Made by a program: the position numbers and the translations under genes | Part shown: piece by piece, positions 7,539 to 16,913 of the stretch | How positions within the stretch are numbered: position 1 is the stretch's first letter | Layout: each line of letters starts with the position of its first letter | Notes under the pieces: model-generated | Told to the model about the DNA's origin: nothing | Databases searched by the model: none | Seen by the model: the letters and a program-made list of their open reading frames with translations, nothing else | NCBI RefSeq assembly: GCF_017357225.1 | Contig: NZ_CP071609.1 | Span: forward strand, 186,001-250,000 | Direction: 5' to 3' | From: Rhizobium binae | GTDB lineage: Bacteria > Pseudomonadota > Alphaproteobacteria > Rhizobiales > Rhizobiaceae | DNA length: 64,000 nucleotides

Positions 7539-9910
7539 ATCCGTTTTATGCGGAATACATCGCCACGGCCAAAGAGTTGGCGGATGCGCGCGGCCTCGTC
7601 TGGGACCTCGTCTGCGACGACGAGGGCAAGGTCAGCAAAGACACCCGCTGGGATCTCACTGAACTCGTGGGCATGCTGCCGCCGCCTACTTACTGGTTGG
7701 GGCAGTTGGGCGTAGATCCGGTAGCAGTCGAGAAAATCAACGAGATCAGACAAGGGATGAGCCAGGGCCCTCTTGCCCTTGGGCCGATGCCGCAGCACTG
7801 GCGGGACCTATATCAAGCGGTCTTCGTTCATAAGCTGCTCGTCGGCAAGACCAAGCCGCAAAGTGCAGAGCTGATAGCGCACGGCATCAGGAGGCTCGCC
7901 CCAGCCGCTGACGGCGCTCCGCCTTGGGCGATTACCCCTGAGCAAATCCAGCTCGCCTACAATGCAGTCTTGCGTTCTGCAAGTTCCGGAAAGCTTGCTC
8001 TGGACTTCGTCACCATGGTGAAAACCATTCTCGACCGGCAGAAGCTCGCCGACATCCCTGCCCTGGCTCGCTTTTGCATCCCATACCCCACCAACGAATC
8101 CCTTTCCGCCCAGCGCCAGGCGGAGACCCTTCGCAAGCGGCAGAATGCTCATGGTGGAAAGGAGGGTCTCCGCCGCTCGCTCGCGACAAGGAAATCGGCG
8201 GCGAAGTTGCCGGAGGAACGTGCGTTCTGGGAATTGGCGCGGATCGTGTTCACGGAAACCCCGCGCTCCTTCTCCGACGCGATCCGCTTTGCCGTGTTCA
8301 AGGTGCAGATCATCATGGGCTTCCGGATCGGCGAAGCTGTGCGCGTGCCCTTGGACTGGAAGCGATGACGCGAATATCTGGATGCCGATGGGCGACCGGC
8401 CGCAGACCGCGGCGGCTTCTCCCGCTCCCTGATGATCCGCCACTTCGCGGAAAAGCAGGACGAGGATGAGCGCGCTGAAGGCCTATCGTTTTATGAGAAC
8501 ACTCAGCATGTCCCGCCGATGTTTGAGGAGATCCTCATCGAGACGCTCGAGCACATCGAAAGCATCACCGCACCGCTGCGCGAGCGGCTGAAACGACAGA
8601 CCGAGACGAGGCGCATCTTTCCGGAATATCCCGAGGATGCGCTGATCCCCGCTTGGGAGATGTATGTCAGGATGACGGGCAATATCGCCTTCTCCGACCC
8701 AGACATCCCGGTGAGTTTGGTTCAGAATTATCGCGAAACCTACGGTGCTGACGCCCTCGATAAGATCAGGCAGTACCAACTTGGTGGCTGCCATCGTATG
8801 CTTACCGGGTTTTGGGGGCGTGGTTCGCAACGAGGCATCCCGATAAGAAAAACATGGGGCAAGCCCATTTACGATCGGGGCGTCGATCAGGACATTGATT
8901 GGCAGTCGGCCTACGTTCGCGTGGGAGATGTCGAGCGACATGTCTGGGAAAATCGCACGACCAAGCTGTCGGACACGATGCCGACAACGATCACGGACGG
9001 TACCGTACTCTATCCGCATGAACTCATGTTGATCATGCCGGTCAGGAACGTGATCGAAGGTCGCAACAACGGCATCCTCGACACAACCCTGTATTCCGCG
9101 ATTGGCCGCATCGACAGGCACACCCTGATCCGCTCGACCAGCGGGAAGGGTAGCGGCGACACCCTGTTCGAGCGGTATGGAATGACCGAAGAAGATCGCG
9201 CTCTTCGTCTTACCCCGCACTCCCTGCGACACCTTCAGAACACCGAGCTATTCCGTCTCGGCGTGGCCGATACGATCATCACCAAGAAGTTCAACCGGCG
9301 CAGCGTCCAGCAAAGCTACGTCTATGACCATCGTAGTCTCGCGGAGGACCTCACCGATATCGACCTTGCTCCGGAGGCGGAGGAGCGGCTCGGTGACAAA
9401 CCTCTGCAGGTCTTCAGGCTGATCTCGGCCAACAAGGCGAGCGGTCATGTGGTCGAGGAGTTCCGCCGTGTCCAGCGCGAGTACGGCGAGGCGGCGGCCT
9501 TCGACTATCTCAATGCCGAGGCGGACGGGCTGCACGTCACGCCCTATGGCCTGTGCATCAACAGCTTCACCAGCGACCCCTGCCCCAAGCACCTCGAATG
9601 CTTCAACGGATGCCTCCACCTGGCGCGAACGGATGTCATCAGCGAGCAGGAAAACCTGCAGCGCATGCGAGACAAGTTTGCGAAGGTGATCATCACATTG
9701 GAAGCTCTGCCCGAGAACCAACGCAACGTGGGCTGGGCCAACCAGCTTACCCACGCTCGTGTCCGGTACGAAAATATCGTCAAGGCGCTCGGCACGGACG
9801 CGGGAATGCAGGTGTTTCCGGACGGCATCGACCTGTCCGTGTCGGCCGAACGGAACGCTGGCACCACAATCATCGACACCATGAAGCGCTTGAGGGACCT
9901 CGATGATTGA
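7535..9910 (+). pseudogene. tyrosine recombinase 3 (large) with in-frame TGA
   Basis: A single frame of about 790 codons interrupted once by TGA at 8366-8368. The text reads PLDWKR, stop, REYLDADGRPAADRGG, and remains open to 9910. The first catalytic Arg is just before the stop (GFRIGEAVRV). After it come LTPHSLRHLQNTELF (HxxR), a region with RRSVQQSYVYDHRS holding the likely nucleophile Tyr, and the Cys-rich motif DPCPKHLECFNGCLHL. The size and Cys motif recall TnpB of Tn554. A TGG to TGA mutation is simplest. The GTG start overlaps the previous stop as GTGA. Confidence 0.8.
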
Positions 9911-10358
9911 CAAGAGCCGGCTGCTTGAGGAAATCCTGGAGGCGATGGTCGCCGATGACGAGGACATCAGCGTACGTGCGGTGTGCGGGCGCAGCGATGG
10001 CGTCTTCAGGCATGCGACCGACATCACCCGCATTGAAAGCCGCCGCGGGATGGTCGAGGCAGCGATCAAAAAGCAGAAAGCGGTCCGCTCAGTCGTCGAG
10101 CGATCCAGCAAGAAGTCCCCTGCTGAGCTGGAAAGGCTCGCAGCGATGAAGACCGCAGATATCGGTCAGTTGCAGACTGACAAGGAACTGCTGATTGCGT
10201 CGCATCGTGCCATGATCCTGGCCATCGCCGAAACGGGCGGCTTCCCGGCGTGGAAGCGGTTCTTCGAGGGATACCAGGCTGCCGTCGATCGGCTAGAAAA
10301 GATCGGCAGCCTTCCCGAGGCGAGCGTCATCAGCCTGTCGCCGCAGAGGGACGCCTGA
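9903..10358 (+). CDS. small helical accessory protein of the recombinase operon
   Basis: A 151-residue, predominantly helical, charged protein with no recognised domain. It overlaps the end of recombinase 3 by eight bases and abuts the next small gene as TGATG, so the whole set is translationally coupled. Motifs seen are IESRRGMVEAAIKKQ near the middle and FPAWKRFFEGYQAAVDRL near the end. By position it could serve like an accessory factor of Tn554 or of RIT-type elements; this is inference from context. Confidence 0.6.
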   Translation: MIDKSRLLEEILEAMVADDEDISVRAVCGRSDGVFRHATDITRIESRRGMVEAAIKKQKAVRSVVERSSKKSPAELERLAAMKTADIGQLQTDKELLIASHRAMILAIAETGGFPAWKRFFEGYQAAVDRLEKIGSLPEASVISLSPQRDA

Positions 10359-10765
10359 TGGCGCGAAGAACCGGCAAAAGCGGCGTCGAGATCGCCAAGG
10401 AGCATGTCGACGCTCTGATCGAGTACCTGGAACGGCACAAGGACGAGCCGCTTCCGAGATACGGTGTCGATCTGAACAAGAGCATCATCGCCAAGGAATG
10501 CGGCTTTGACCGGCAGGTCTTCCGCACCAATCCGCGTTGCGCCGAAATCCTGCGCGACGCCGACGACCGGGATCGCAAGGCGAGCCTGTCGCGGCTGGAG
10601 CAGGTCGAAGCTATCCGGGATATGAAGGCGAAGGCAGATGCCGGCCAGATGGCGCTCGAAGACGAAAACCTTCGACTGCTGGCCGAGAACGCCTCGCTTC
10701 GGCGAGAGCTCGAACGCCTGACAAGATTGAGCGCGGTGATCGCCGAGACTGGCAGGTTGCCGTGA
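10358..10765 (+). CDS. TnpC-like coiled-coil protein
   Basis: A 135-residue protein with a helix-turn-helix-like N-terminal half (IIAKECGFDRQVFRTNP) and a C-terminal coiled coil (ALEDENLRLLAENASLRREL). This layout, small size and place directly after the recombinases match the TnpC-type accessory proteins of Tn554-like elements, which influence recombination orientation and efficiency. The ATG at 10358 overlaps the previous stop as TGATG; a longer frame from 10250 only runs inside the preceding gene. Confidence 0.6.
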   Translation: MARRTGKSGVEIAKEHVDALIEYLERHKDEPLPRYGVDLNKSIIAKECGFDRQVFRTNPRCAEILRDADDRDRKASLSRLEQVEAIRDMKAKADAGQMALEDENLRLLAENASLRRELERLTRLSAVIAETGRLP

Positions 10766-10904
10766 TTGGGTTCTCGAAGTCTGGTCCTCGGAGCCGCGCC
10801 GTCGTGGCCCTGAAAAGCCGTGGGGGCCGGATCGCAGTGAGCGAGGCACAGGGACCCGCGACGGCACGGCGTGGGTGGCCGCAGTGAACGGAGAGCCGAA
10901 CACC

Positions 10905-12938
10905 ATGGCAGGGGCCATTCAACGACGGGGCGGCTTCGAGGACCAGATACGGCCCCGGTCCTTGGTGAGCGTTCTGAGCAGTCGTCCTCCTGGGAGTTGG
11001 CCGTCACCTCGGTGCACACGAGCCGCTTCAGCGACCATGTGATCATCGGCCGCGACGAGAGCGGCAAGCTCCGTCGCGCACTCGCGCCGGCGAAAAGAAC
11101 ACCACGCGATCCGGCGATCGGTGAAACCTGGCGCGTGACTGGCGAGATGAGGCTGCATCCTGAATTTGGCCCGCAATTGCATGCGGTAGTGGCGCTCCCC
11201 CTGGTCACCAGTGGCCAGGCGATCATCCGCCATCTTGCCACAGACAAGCGCTTTCCTGGTATCGGTTGGGCGACGGCGAACAGACTTTGGGATGCGTTCG
11301 GCGACAGCCTCTATGATCGCATTCGCGATCGCGAGCCGCGGCCCTTGGCAGACGTCGTCGGCGCCGAGCGCGCTGTCGCCATCGTCGACGGCTTCGGGAT
11401 GCTTAGCGACGAGGCCGAAATCTTCCGCTGGCTCGATCGCTATGGCGTCGCGCCCCGTGTCGCCGGCGCGGCGGCCCGTGTCTGGGGTCTCGGTGCGATC
11501 GAGCGGATCAAAGCCGATCCATACACCATGACGCTGCTTGAGACGTGGCGCGATGTTGATGCTCGAGCACTTCGTCTCGGCGTCGCCGTTGACGATCACA
11601 GGCGGCTTGCTGCAGCCGTCGAGGAGGCCCTCGCTATCAACTTCCGCGCTGGTCATATGGCCTGCCCTGCGCCGGTCCCAGCGGGAGGCGGTGTTCATGG
11701 CGACGTCCTGCGGTGTATGCGTCATCAGCGGCGGCGCCGGCACAGGCAAGACCACCGTCGTACGGGCGATCCTCGCTGCACTGGAAGCGTTGCGCGACGA
11801 TCTTCCGCTCGCCCACCGCGGCGGGATCGAGCACCTGCAGGTGGCCTTGGCAGGACGCGCTGTGCGACGGATCAGCGAGGCCACCGGCCGTCCGGCCTGC
11901 ACCCTCTCCCGACTGGTGCATGACATCGAAAACGCCGGCCGTAAGATTCGTGGTGGGACGATTATATTCGACGAGGCCTCAATGTTGGATACGCCCTCGA
12001 TCTATCGGGTGCTCGTGCAATTGCCGCCCGAGGTCGACCTGATCTTCATCGGCGATCCCGGCCAACTTCCGCCGATCGGGCCGGGCCTTCCGTTCCACAC
12101 GATGGTCAAAACCCAAGGCATCCCTGCCGTCACTCTGGAAATCGTGCATCGGCAGGACGATGCTACCGGCATTCCAGCCATCGCCTCCTCCATCCGTCAT
12201 GGCAAACCCGTGAACCTGCGGCGGTTCGATCCGAACGTCGCGCTCTCTCCGGGCGTTTATCTCTTTCCTGCCTCGAAGGAGGACATCGCGACCAAAGCGC
12301 TGGCCGCGTTCCGCGCCATGTGTGGCCCGGCACCTGCAAACGGCATGACTTCGGCACTGCACGAGCTCGACGTGCAGATGCTCACCCAGGTGAAAAACGG
12401 ACCTGCCGGTTCGAAGGAACTGAACCGCGCCATCGAGACGGAATACATGGCCTGCCAGCCCAGGATCGAGGATTGGGGCTTGAGTGCGGGCTCCAGGATC
12501 ATGTGGCTCAGGAACGACTACTCAAAGGCGCCGCGGCTCGATCCGGCGGGCAATCCGGTGACCGACAAGGTCACGGGAGAGCCAATCTGCTCGGGGTTCA
12601 TGAACGGCTCCCTCGGCGTGTTGAAGAAGCTCCATCCGAAAGGTGCCTGGGTCAGGTTCGACGACGGCGCCGAGGATGCAATCACTGCAGCTGATCTCGA
12701 AAAGCTGACACACGGCTGGGCGATCAGCGTGCATAAGGCGCAAGGCTCTGCCTTCCGCCGCGTCATCATTCCCGTCATTCGCTCCAGGCTACTTGACCGA
12801 ACCATGCTTTACACCGCGATCACGCGGGCGATCGAGACCGTGGTGCTTGTCGGCGAGATCGATCACATCAATGAAATCGTCACCTCTGCACCGAGAAGCT
12901 TATCGCGCGTGACTGCGCTCCGTTTTGAGCTGGAATAA
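10905..12938 (+). pseudogene. RecD2/AAA_30-like helicase, frame-disrupted
   Basis: A superfamily 1 DNA helicase resembling RecD2, split over two frames. The N-terminal half (about 10970-11670) has the helix-hairpin-helix-like region FPGIGWATANRLWDAFGD. The C-terminal half (about 11670-12938) has Walker A GGAGTGKTT, Walker B IIFDEASMLD, FIGDPGQLPPIGPG, and the UvrD-like VHKAQGSAFRRVIIPV and YTAITRA motifs. The switch lies near 11640-11690, and RecD2 proteins normally have more sequence between these halves, so a small deletion is likely as well. A third frame opens at 10905 (MAGAIQRRGGFEDQ) and may be the original start, giving another shift near 10970. Confidence 0.75.
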
Positions 12939-13094
12939 AGCAACAGGGTCGCAGTCCAGACGACGCAACACTGTTGGCAACCGTTGCGAAATCTTCGCCT
13001 GAGCGGAAGCAACAAATGCTGAAAAATCTGCATGCGACACCGTTCTTGAGCGACGCGAAGCGACAGCCCCCTGAGCTGCAGGGCTAAGCTTCAC

Positions 13095-13148
13095 TCACTC
13101 ACCCAGCTTCGCTTCCGAAAGGGCATTTTTTGGAACATGGCGGTCATT
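13095..13148 (+). repeat. 54-base direct repeat, copy 1
   Basis: It begins TCACTCACCCAGCTTC and ends TGGAACATGGCGGTCATT; copy 2 at 13322-13375 shares both ends exactly and differs at a handful of central positions. The end overlaps the right att-like repeat. Confidence 0.75.
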
Positions 13149-13168
13149 TTGGAAGTGTTGCGTTTCTG
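13131..13168 (+). repeat. right att-like direct repeat
   Basis: Matches 4663-4700 at 34 of 38 positions and in the same orientation. Together the two bracket all the recombinase and helicase genes. Confidence 0.7.
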
Positions 13169-13321
13169 AACAAGCCGATCGCCTTCGAAGCCCCGTTCTT
13201 CCTGGCCCTGTAAGGATCGGGCGAAAGCGAAAAAGCAACAAACAGCCTATTTTCGATCCTGCAACAGCCAATCCTACGAGCGAGGTAGCCAAAGCATTGT
13301 CTTTCAAAGCAAATCTTTCTC

Positions 13322-13375
13322 TCACTCACCCAGCTTCACTGCCGAAACTGCATTACTTGGAACATGGCGGTCATT
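13322..13375 (+). repeat. 54-base direct repeat, copy 2
   Basis: Second copy of the repeat at 13095-13148. It leads into an inverted pair with exact 9-bp arms, AACATGGCG (13361-13369) and CGCCATGTT (13383-13391), separated by 13 bases. This is the form of a complete tyrosine-recombinase crossover site, while the other two copies have weaker right arms. Confidence 0.7.
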
Positions 13376-13487
13376 CAAGGCGCGCCATGTTGATGATCTG
13401 CCCTGTGCATATTCCCTTCATCGGAAAGACGTCCTTGACAAAGTTTCGACCTGCTCAAATCATCTGTCGAAACGTGGAGGTTGCGAC

Positions 13488-13619
13488 ATGAACAAGCTTG
13501 CGCTTTGCAGCCTTTTGACGCTGACTGCGGGGTTGATCCTCGGGCTGAACTTGTGGCTCACAAACATGCTACATGACTTGCCATTAGAGGAGCCTATCGT
13601 TGTTTGGCCAGTCCGATAG
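13488..13619 (+). CDS. small membrane protein (43 residues)
   Basis: A short gene not longer than 43 residues: MNKLALCSLLTLTAGLILGL, then NLWLTNMLHDLPLEEPIVVWPVR. One hydrophobic helix spans about residues 4-22. GGAGG lies eight bases before the ATG, which is a strong ribosome site for such a small frame. It could be an anchored small protein or a secreted peptide precursor. No homologue is recognised and no operon partner is evident; the next gene is on the other strand. Confidence 0.45.
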   Translation: MNKLALCSLLTLTAGLILGLNLWLTNMLHDLPLEEPIVVWPVR

Positions 13620-13767
13620 GATAGCGAGTTCTGCGGCCTCAAAACATTTTCGCTGGAAGCGAGCCTTCGCGTCAACGCCTCATACCGCGGCCGCCCGTGA
13701 AGCTCGGCGTGAAGTCAGCACTTGGCGCGGAATGCAACTCTTTTATCAGCATGCGCGATCCCGTGAC

Positions 13768-15177
13768 CTAGATACCGATTGCTTCATAGGCCTCTGCGAT
13801 CTGCCGGATGGAGGCGACATAAGCTGCGGTCCGATAGTCACCGAGCTCCGGCTGCTTCTCGATGAGATCGCAGATGCGTGCCCAGGTGCTGCGCATCACG
13901 TCTTCGAGGCCTGAGCGGACAAGATCGATCTCGGCGCCGCCTTCCAGGAACTCGTCGCGGATATCGGCGGGGAACTCTTTGCCGGTCATCCGCTCGAGCG
14001 CCGCCGCAATCGTCTGGTTGCGCCGCTCGCGCCGCCGCCGCTCCATCAAGCCGAAGGGGATATGCGTCAGGTTCTTCACCCACTCGAAATAGCTGACCAC
14101 CACACCGCCGGCATTGACATAGAGATCGGGAAGAATGGTGACGCCGCGCGAGCGCAGGATCTTGTCGCCTTCAAAGGTGACGGGACCGTTGGCAGCTTCC
14201 ACGACGAGGTGGGCGTTGATGCGCTCGGCGTTCTCGGCATGAATGGCATTTTCCATCGCCGCTGGAATCAGAACGTCGCAAGGCTGTTCGATGCCGGTAA
14301 AGTCGGCGGCAAAGGACTTCGCCCCGTCAAAGCCGAGGATGCTGCCGGTGCGAATCTGATGCTGCTTCAGCGCCTCGATGGCAAGTCCTTCCGTATTGGC
14401 AACATAGCCGTCGCGTTCGGCAACAACGGTGATGCGTGCGCCATCTTCTTCCGACAGGAACTTGGCGGCGTGATAGCCGACATTGCCGAAGCCCTGGATG
14501 ATGACCGATGCGCCCTTGAGATCGCGGCAGCTGTTGAGAGCTTGCGTGCGGGTATCGCGAAGATAGCTCTGGATGGCGAACTGCACACCCCTGCCCGTCG
14601 CTTCCGTGCGGCCAGCAATACCACCCTTCGATAGCGGCTTGCCTGTGACGCACGCACGTGAATTGATTACCTCGGTCGGATTGGCGCGGCGGAACTCGTC
14701 CATCATCCAGGCCATCTCCCGCTCGCTTGTACCGATGTCGGGAGCTGGAACGTTCACACCGGGCCCGATCAGCCCTCGTTTATTGAGCTCCTGCGTGAAG
14801 CGTCGAGTTATGCGCTCCAGTTCCTGCGGTGTCCAATCACGCGGGTCGATTTTCAGCGCGCCCTTGGAACCACCGAAGGGCACATCAACGAGCGAGCACT
14901 TCAGCGTCATCAGTGCCGCAAGGGCCTCGACCTCCTCGGCGTCGGCATTCGAGGCATAGCGAATGCCGCCCTTCACCGGTTCGCAATGTTCGCTATGGAC
15001 CGACCGCCAGCCGATGAAGCTGTACATGCGACCGCGCAGCCGCACGCCGAAACGGACCGTATAGGTCGAGTTGCACTGGATGATCCGTTCTGCCAGTCCA
15101 TCGGGTAAATCCAGGAAGGACATGGCATGCCGGAAGTTTTGATCGACACTATCCAGGAAGCTGTTTGCTCGATTCAT
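13768..15177 (-). CDS. gdhA: glutamate dehydrogenase (Glu/Leu/Phe/Val family)
   Basis: A 469-residue cytosolic enzyme that reversibly deaminates glutamate to 2-oxoglutarate and ammonium with NAD(P). The substrate-binding and catalytic motifs are intact: PVKGGIRYASNADAEEV, VDVPFGGSKGALKIDP with the active-site Lys, and NVPAPDIGTSEREMAW with the catalytic Asp. The nucleotide fold has IQGFGNVGYHAAKFL. The ATG at 15177 has AGGGA ten bases upstream; an upstream TTG at 15210 would overlap purU. It follows purU closely, so the two are probably co-transcribed, linking amino-acid nitrogen to one-carbon turnover. Confidence 0.93.
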   Translation of the reverse strand: MNRANSFLDSVDQNFRHAMSFLDLPDGLAERIIQCNSTYTVRFGVRLRGRMYSFIGWRSVHSEHCEPVKGGIRYASNADAEEVEALAALMTLKCSLVDVPFGGSKGALKIDPRDWTPQELERITRRFTQELNKRGLIGPGVNVPAPDIGTSEREMAWMMDEFRRANPTEVINSRACVTGKPLSKGGIAGRTEATGRGVQFAIQSYLRDTRTQALNSCRDLKGASVIIQGFGNVGYHAAKFLSEEDGARITVVAERDGYVANTEGLAIEALKQHQIRTGSILGFDGAKSFAADFTGIEQPCDVLIPAAMENAIHAENAERINAHLVVEAANGPVTFEGDKILRSRGVTILPDLYVNAGGVVVSYFEWVKNLTHIPFGLMERRRRERRNQTIAAALERMTGKEFPADIRDEFLEGGAEIDLVRSGLEDVMRSTWARICDLIEKQPELGDYRTAAYVASIRQIAEAYEAIGI

Positions 15178-15206
15178 TCCGCTTGTCCCTAAAATGTTCA
15201 ACCGGC

Positions 15207-16091
15207 TCAACCCATTCTTTCGGAGGCGTAGGAGCCTGGGCTCGGCGGAAATACAACCGTGCGATTCCCGTTGAGGAACACCCGCCGATGAATGTGGGCG
15301 TGAATGGCGCGCGCCAGAACCTGAGCTTCGACATCACGACCGAGAGACACGTAGTCCTCAGCAGACTGGGCGTGAGTGATACGCACGGTATCCTGTTCGA
15401 TAATCGGCCCTTCATCGAGATCGGCCGTGACATAGTGCGCCGTCGCCCCGATTAGCTTCACGCCACGCTGATAGGCCTGCTTGTAAGGGTTTGCGCCTTT
15501 GAAGCTGGGGAGGAACGAGTGATGGATGTTGATAATGCGCCCGGACATTTTCTCGCACATCTTGTCGGAGAGAACCTGCATGTAGCGTGCGAGCACCACC
15601 AGCTCGGTGGAGGTGGACTCGACAATCTCCATGATCTTTGCTTCCGCGCGCGGCTTGTTGTCCTTCGTCACCGGGATGTGGTGGAAGGGGATATCATGAT
15701 TTACAACCAGCTTCTGATAGTCGAAATGGTTTGAGATCACGCCGACAATATCAACCGGCAACGCACCGATGCGCCAACGGTAAAGCAAGTCATTCAAGCA
15801 GTGGCCAAAACGCGAAACCATCAGGAGGACTTTCATCCGCTCTGCTTGATCGTGGAGTTCGGCTTCCATCGCAAATTTTTCGGCGATCGGTTTCAAGCCT
15901 TCAGTCAACGCGCCGAGAGACTTCCCTTCTTCCGAAATGAACGACACGCGCATAAAAAAGCGGCCGGTTTCAAGGTCGTCGAACTGGGAGCTGTCTACGA
16001 TGTTGCATCCCATATCCGCTAGAAACCCGGATATCGCTGCCACTATGCCGCGCTTTGCCTGGCAGGTAACGGTAAGGACAAATGTCGTCAT
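15207..16091 (-). CDS. purU: formyltetrahydrofolate deformylase
   Basis: A 294-residue enzyme that hydrolyses 10-formyl-THF to formate and THF. An N-terminal ACT domain (VTCQAKRGIVAAISGFLADM) precedes the formyltransferase fold with FHHIPVTKDNKPRAE, INIHHSFLPSFKGANPYKQA and GATAHYVTADLDEGPII; the catalytic Asn, His and Asp triad lies in these motifs. The ATG at 16091 follows a GAGAGAA purine stretch and fits the family N-terminus; a longer frame to 16181 runs through the hairpin region. In rhizobia PurU recycles THF during methylated-amine and sarcosine use, which fits the sox-folD operon in this window. Confidence 0.93.
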   Translation of the reverse strand: MTTFVLTVTCQAKRGIVAAISGFLADMGCNIVDSSQFDDLETGRFFMRVSFISEEGKSLGALTEGLKPIAEKFAMEAELHDQAERMKVLLMVSRFGHCLNDLLYRWRIGALPVDIVGVISNHFDYQKLVVNHDIPFHHIPVTKDNKPRAEAKIMEIVESTSTELVVLARYMQVLSDKMCEKMSGRIINIHHSFLPSFKGANPYKQAYQRGVKLIGATAHYVTADLDEGPIIEQDTVRITHAQSAEDYVSLGRDVEAQVLARAIHAHIHRRVFLNGNRTVVFPPSPGSYASERMG

Positions 16092-16120
16092 GGTTCTCTC
16101 TCTGTCACTAATGGAAAGGG

Positions 16121-16151
16121 CCCCCGCATCCTGATCATCAGGACGCGGGGG
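16121..16151 (-). promoter_or_regulatory. strong hairpin in the purU leader
   Basis: CCCCCGC and GCGGGGG enclose TCCTGAT and ATCAGGA with a single mismatch and a one-base centre, giving a stem of about 14 pairs. It lies 30 bases upstream of the purU start and 67 bases after the GntR stop. There is no T-run, so a factor-independent terminator is not clear; attenuation or mRNA protection is possible. Confidence 0.6.
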
Positions 16152-16217
16152 GAGCTGGCCGCGGATGCGGCTAGGGAGCACGTTTGGGCCAAGCCGCGTA
16201 AATCGAGGTTCTAAGGG

Positions 16218-16913
16218 TTAGCCCGTGGAGATATATCTCGCGACGCGAGACAGACCGTATGAGATGAAGTTTCGCTGCACGAATCCGACCGCTCTTAGGT
16301 CACCAGCACGCAGAGCGCGACAAAGTTCGTCAACTTCCTCTTTGAGGAACCTGACCTCGTCCTCCCACATGCGGTCCACGAGGCTGTACCAGACACGCGA
16401 GGCTTGGAAGTACAGCCGGTCGTGGATCTCCTGCATCGCTGAATTGCCTATCAGCCCGTTTACAGCGAAATGAATTTCATGATTGATCTGCCAGAACTGC
16501 TCGAAATCCCTCGACTGGAAAAGCGCGTCCACCCTCGCAACAAGCGCCTCGACTTCCTCCAGTGCTTTTTGGGTTCGCTCCGGCCGACCAAAATCCCCTA
16601 TCATTTCGCTTAGCCGCAAACGAAATGCATAGACATCCTTGAATTCCTGGAAATCAACCCCGGTGACCGTCGTACCGACGCCGTTCTTGGTTTCGACAAG
16701 GCCTTCGTAGTCAAGACGCTGCAGTGCTTGGCGCACGGGCGTGCGGCTCACATTGAATTCCGCAGCGAGTTCTGTTTCGACCAACAGTTCTCCGGGGCGG
16801 TACTGCAAGAGGCAAATCCGGTCGCGAAGAACACGATGGATTTCGATAGCCTGTCCGCGAGGCGCCGCAGTACGCGGCGCCTCGCGCTTCAATGCTGTAA
16901 CGGCTCTAGCCAT
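16218..16913 (-). CDS. GntR/FadR-type (FCD) transcriptional regulator
   Basis: A 231-residue DNA-binding regulator. The winged helix is at about residues 20-85 (LLVETELAAEFNVSRTPVRQ, then ALQRLDYEGLVETKNG-VGTTV), followed by an all-helical FCD ligand domain with a conserved metal-binding-type pattern (FWQINHEIHFAV). ATG at 16913 overlaps the preceding enzyme's stop as TGATG, so it is co-translated with it. It likely represses the divergent operons around 17.7 kb in response to the imported substrate. Confidence 0.88.
   Translation of the reverse strand: MARAVTALKREAPRTAAPRGQAIEIHRVLRDRICLLQYRPGELLVETELAAEFNVSRTPVRQALQRLDYEGLVETKNGVGTTVTGVDFQEFKDVYAFRLRLSEMIGDFGRPERTQKALEEVEALVARVDALFQSRDFEQFWQINHEIHFAVNGLIGNSAMQEIHDRLYFQASRVWYSLVDRMWEDEVRFLKEEVDELCRALRAGDLRAVGFVQRNFISYGLSRVARYISTG

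Larger units (their letters stand above)
4663..13168 (+). mobile_element. three-recombinase (RIT/Tn554-like) element, degenerate
   Basis: An 8.5-kb block on the plus strand between 38-bp direct repeats. Its genes overlap head to tail: recombinase 1, recombinase 2, recombinase 3, two small helical proteins, then a RecD-like helicase. Three adjacent tyrosine recombinases define RIT elements in the literature; two recombinases plus a small helical TnpC define the Tn554 family. This element mixes features of both and adds a helicase. Recombinases 2 and 3 have one in-frame TGA each and the helicase has frame lesions, so the element is probably immobile now unless the stops are read through. Boundaries are inferred from the repeats only. 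Confidence 0.65.
12939..13487. other. right boundary of the recombinase element, repeat-rich
   Basis: No gene is visible. The region contains the right att-like repeat (13131-13168) and two copies of a 54-base direct repeat (13095-13148 and 13322-13375) about 227 bases apart, so a second candidate recombination site lies outside the first. Confidence 0.6.

Noticed and set aside
6834..8368. Selenocysteine insertion at the two TGA codons
   Set aside because: No convincing hairpin with a SECIS-type loop was seen just after either codon, and the positions are not catalytic; Trp replacement is simpler.
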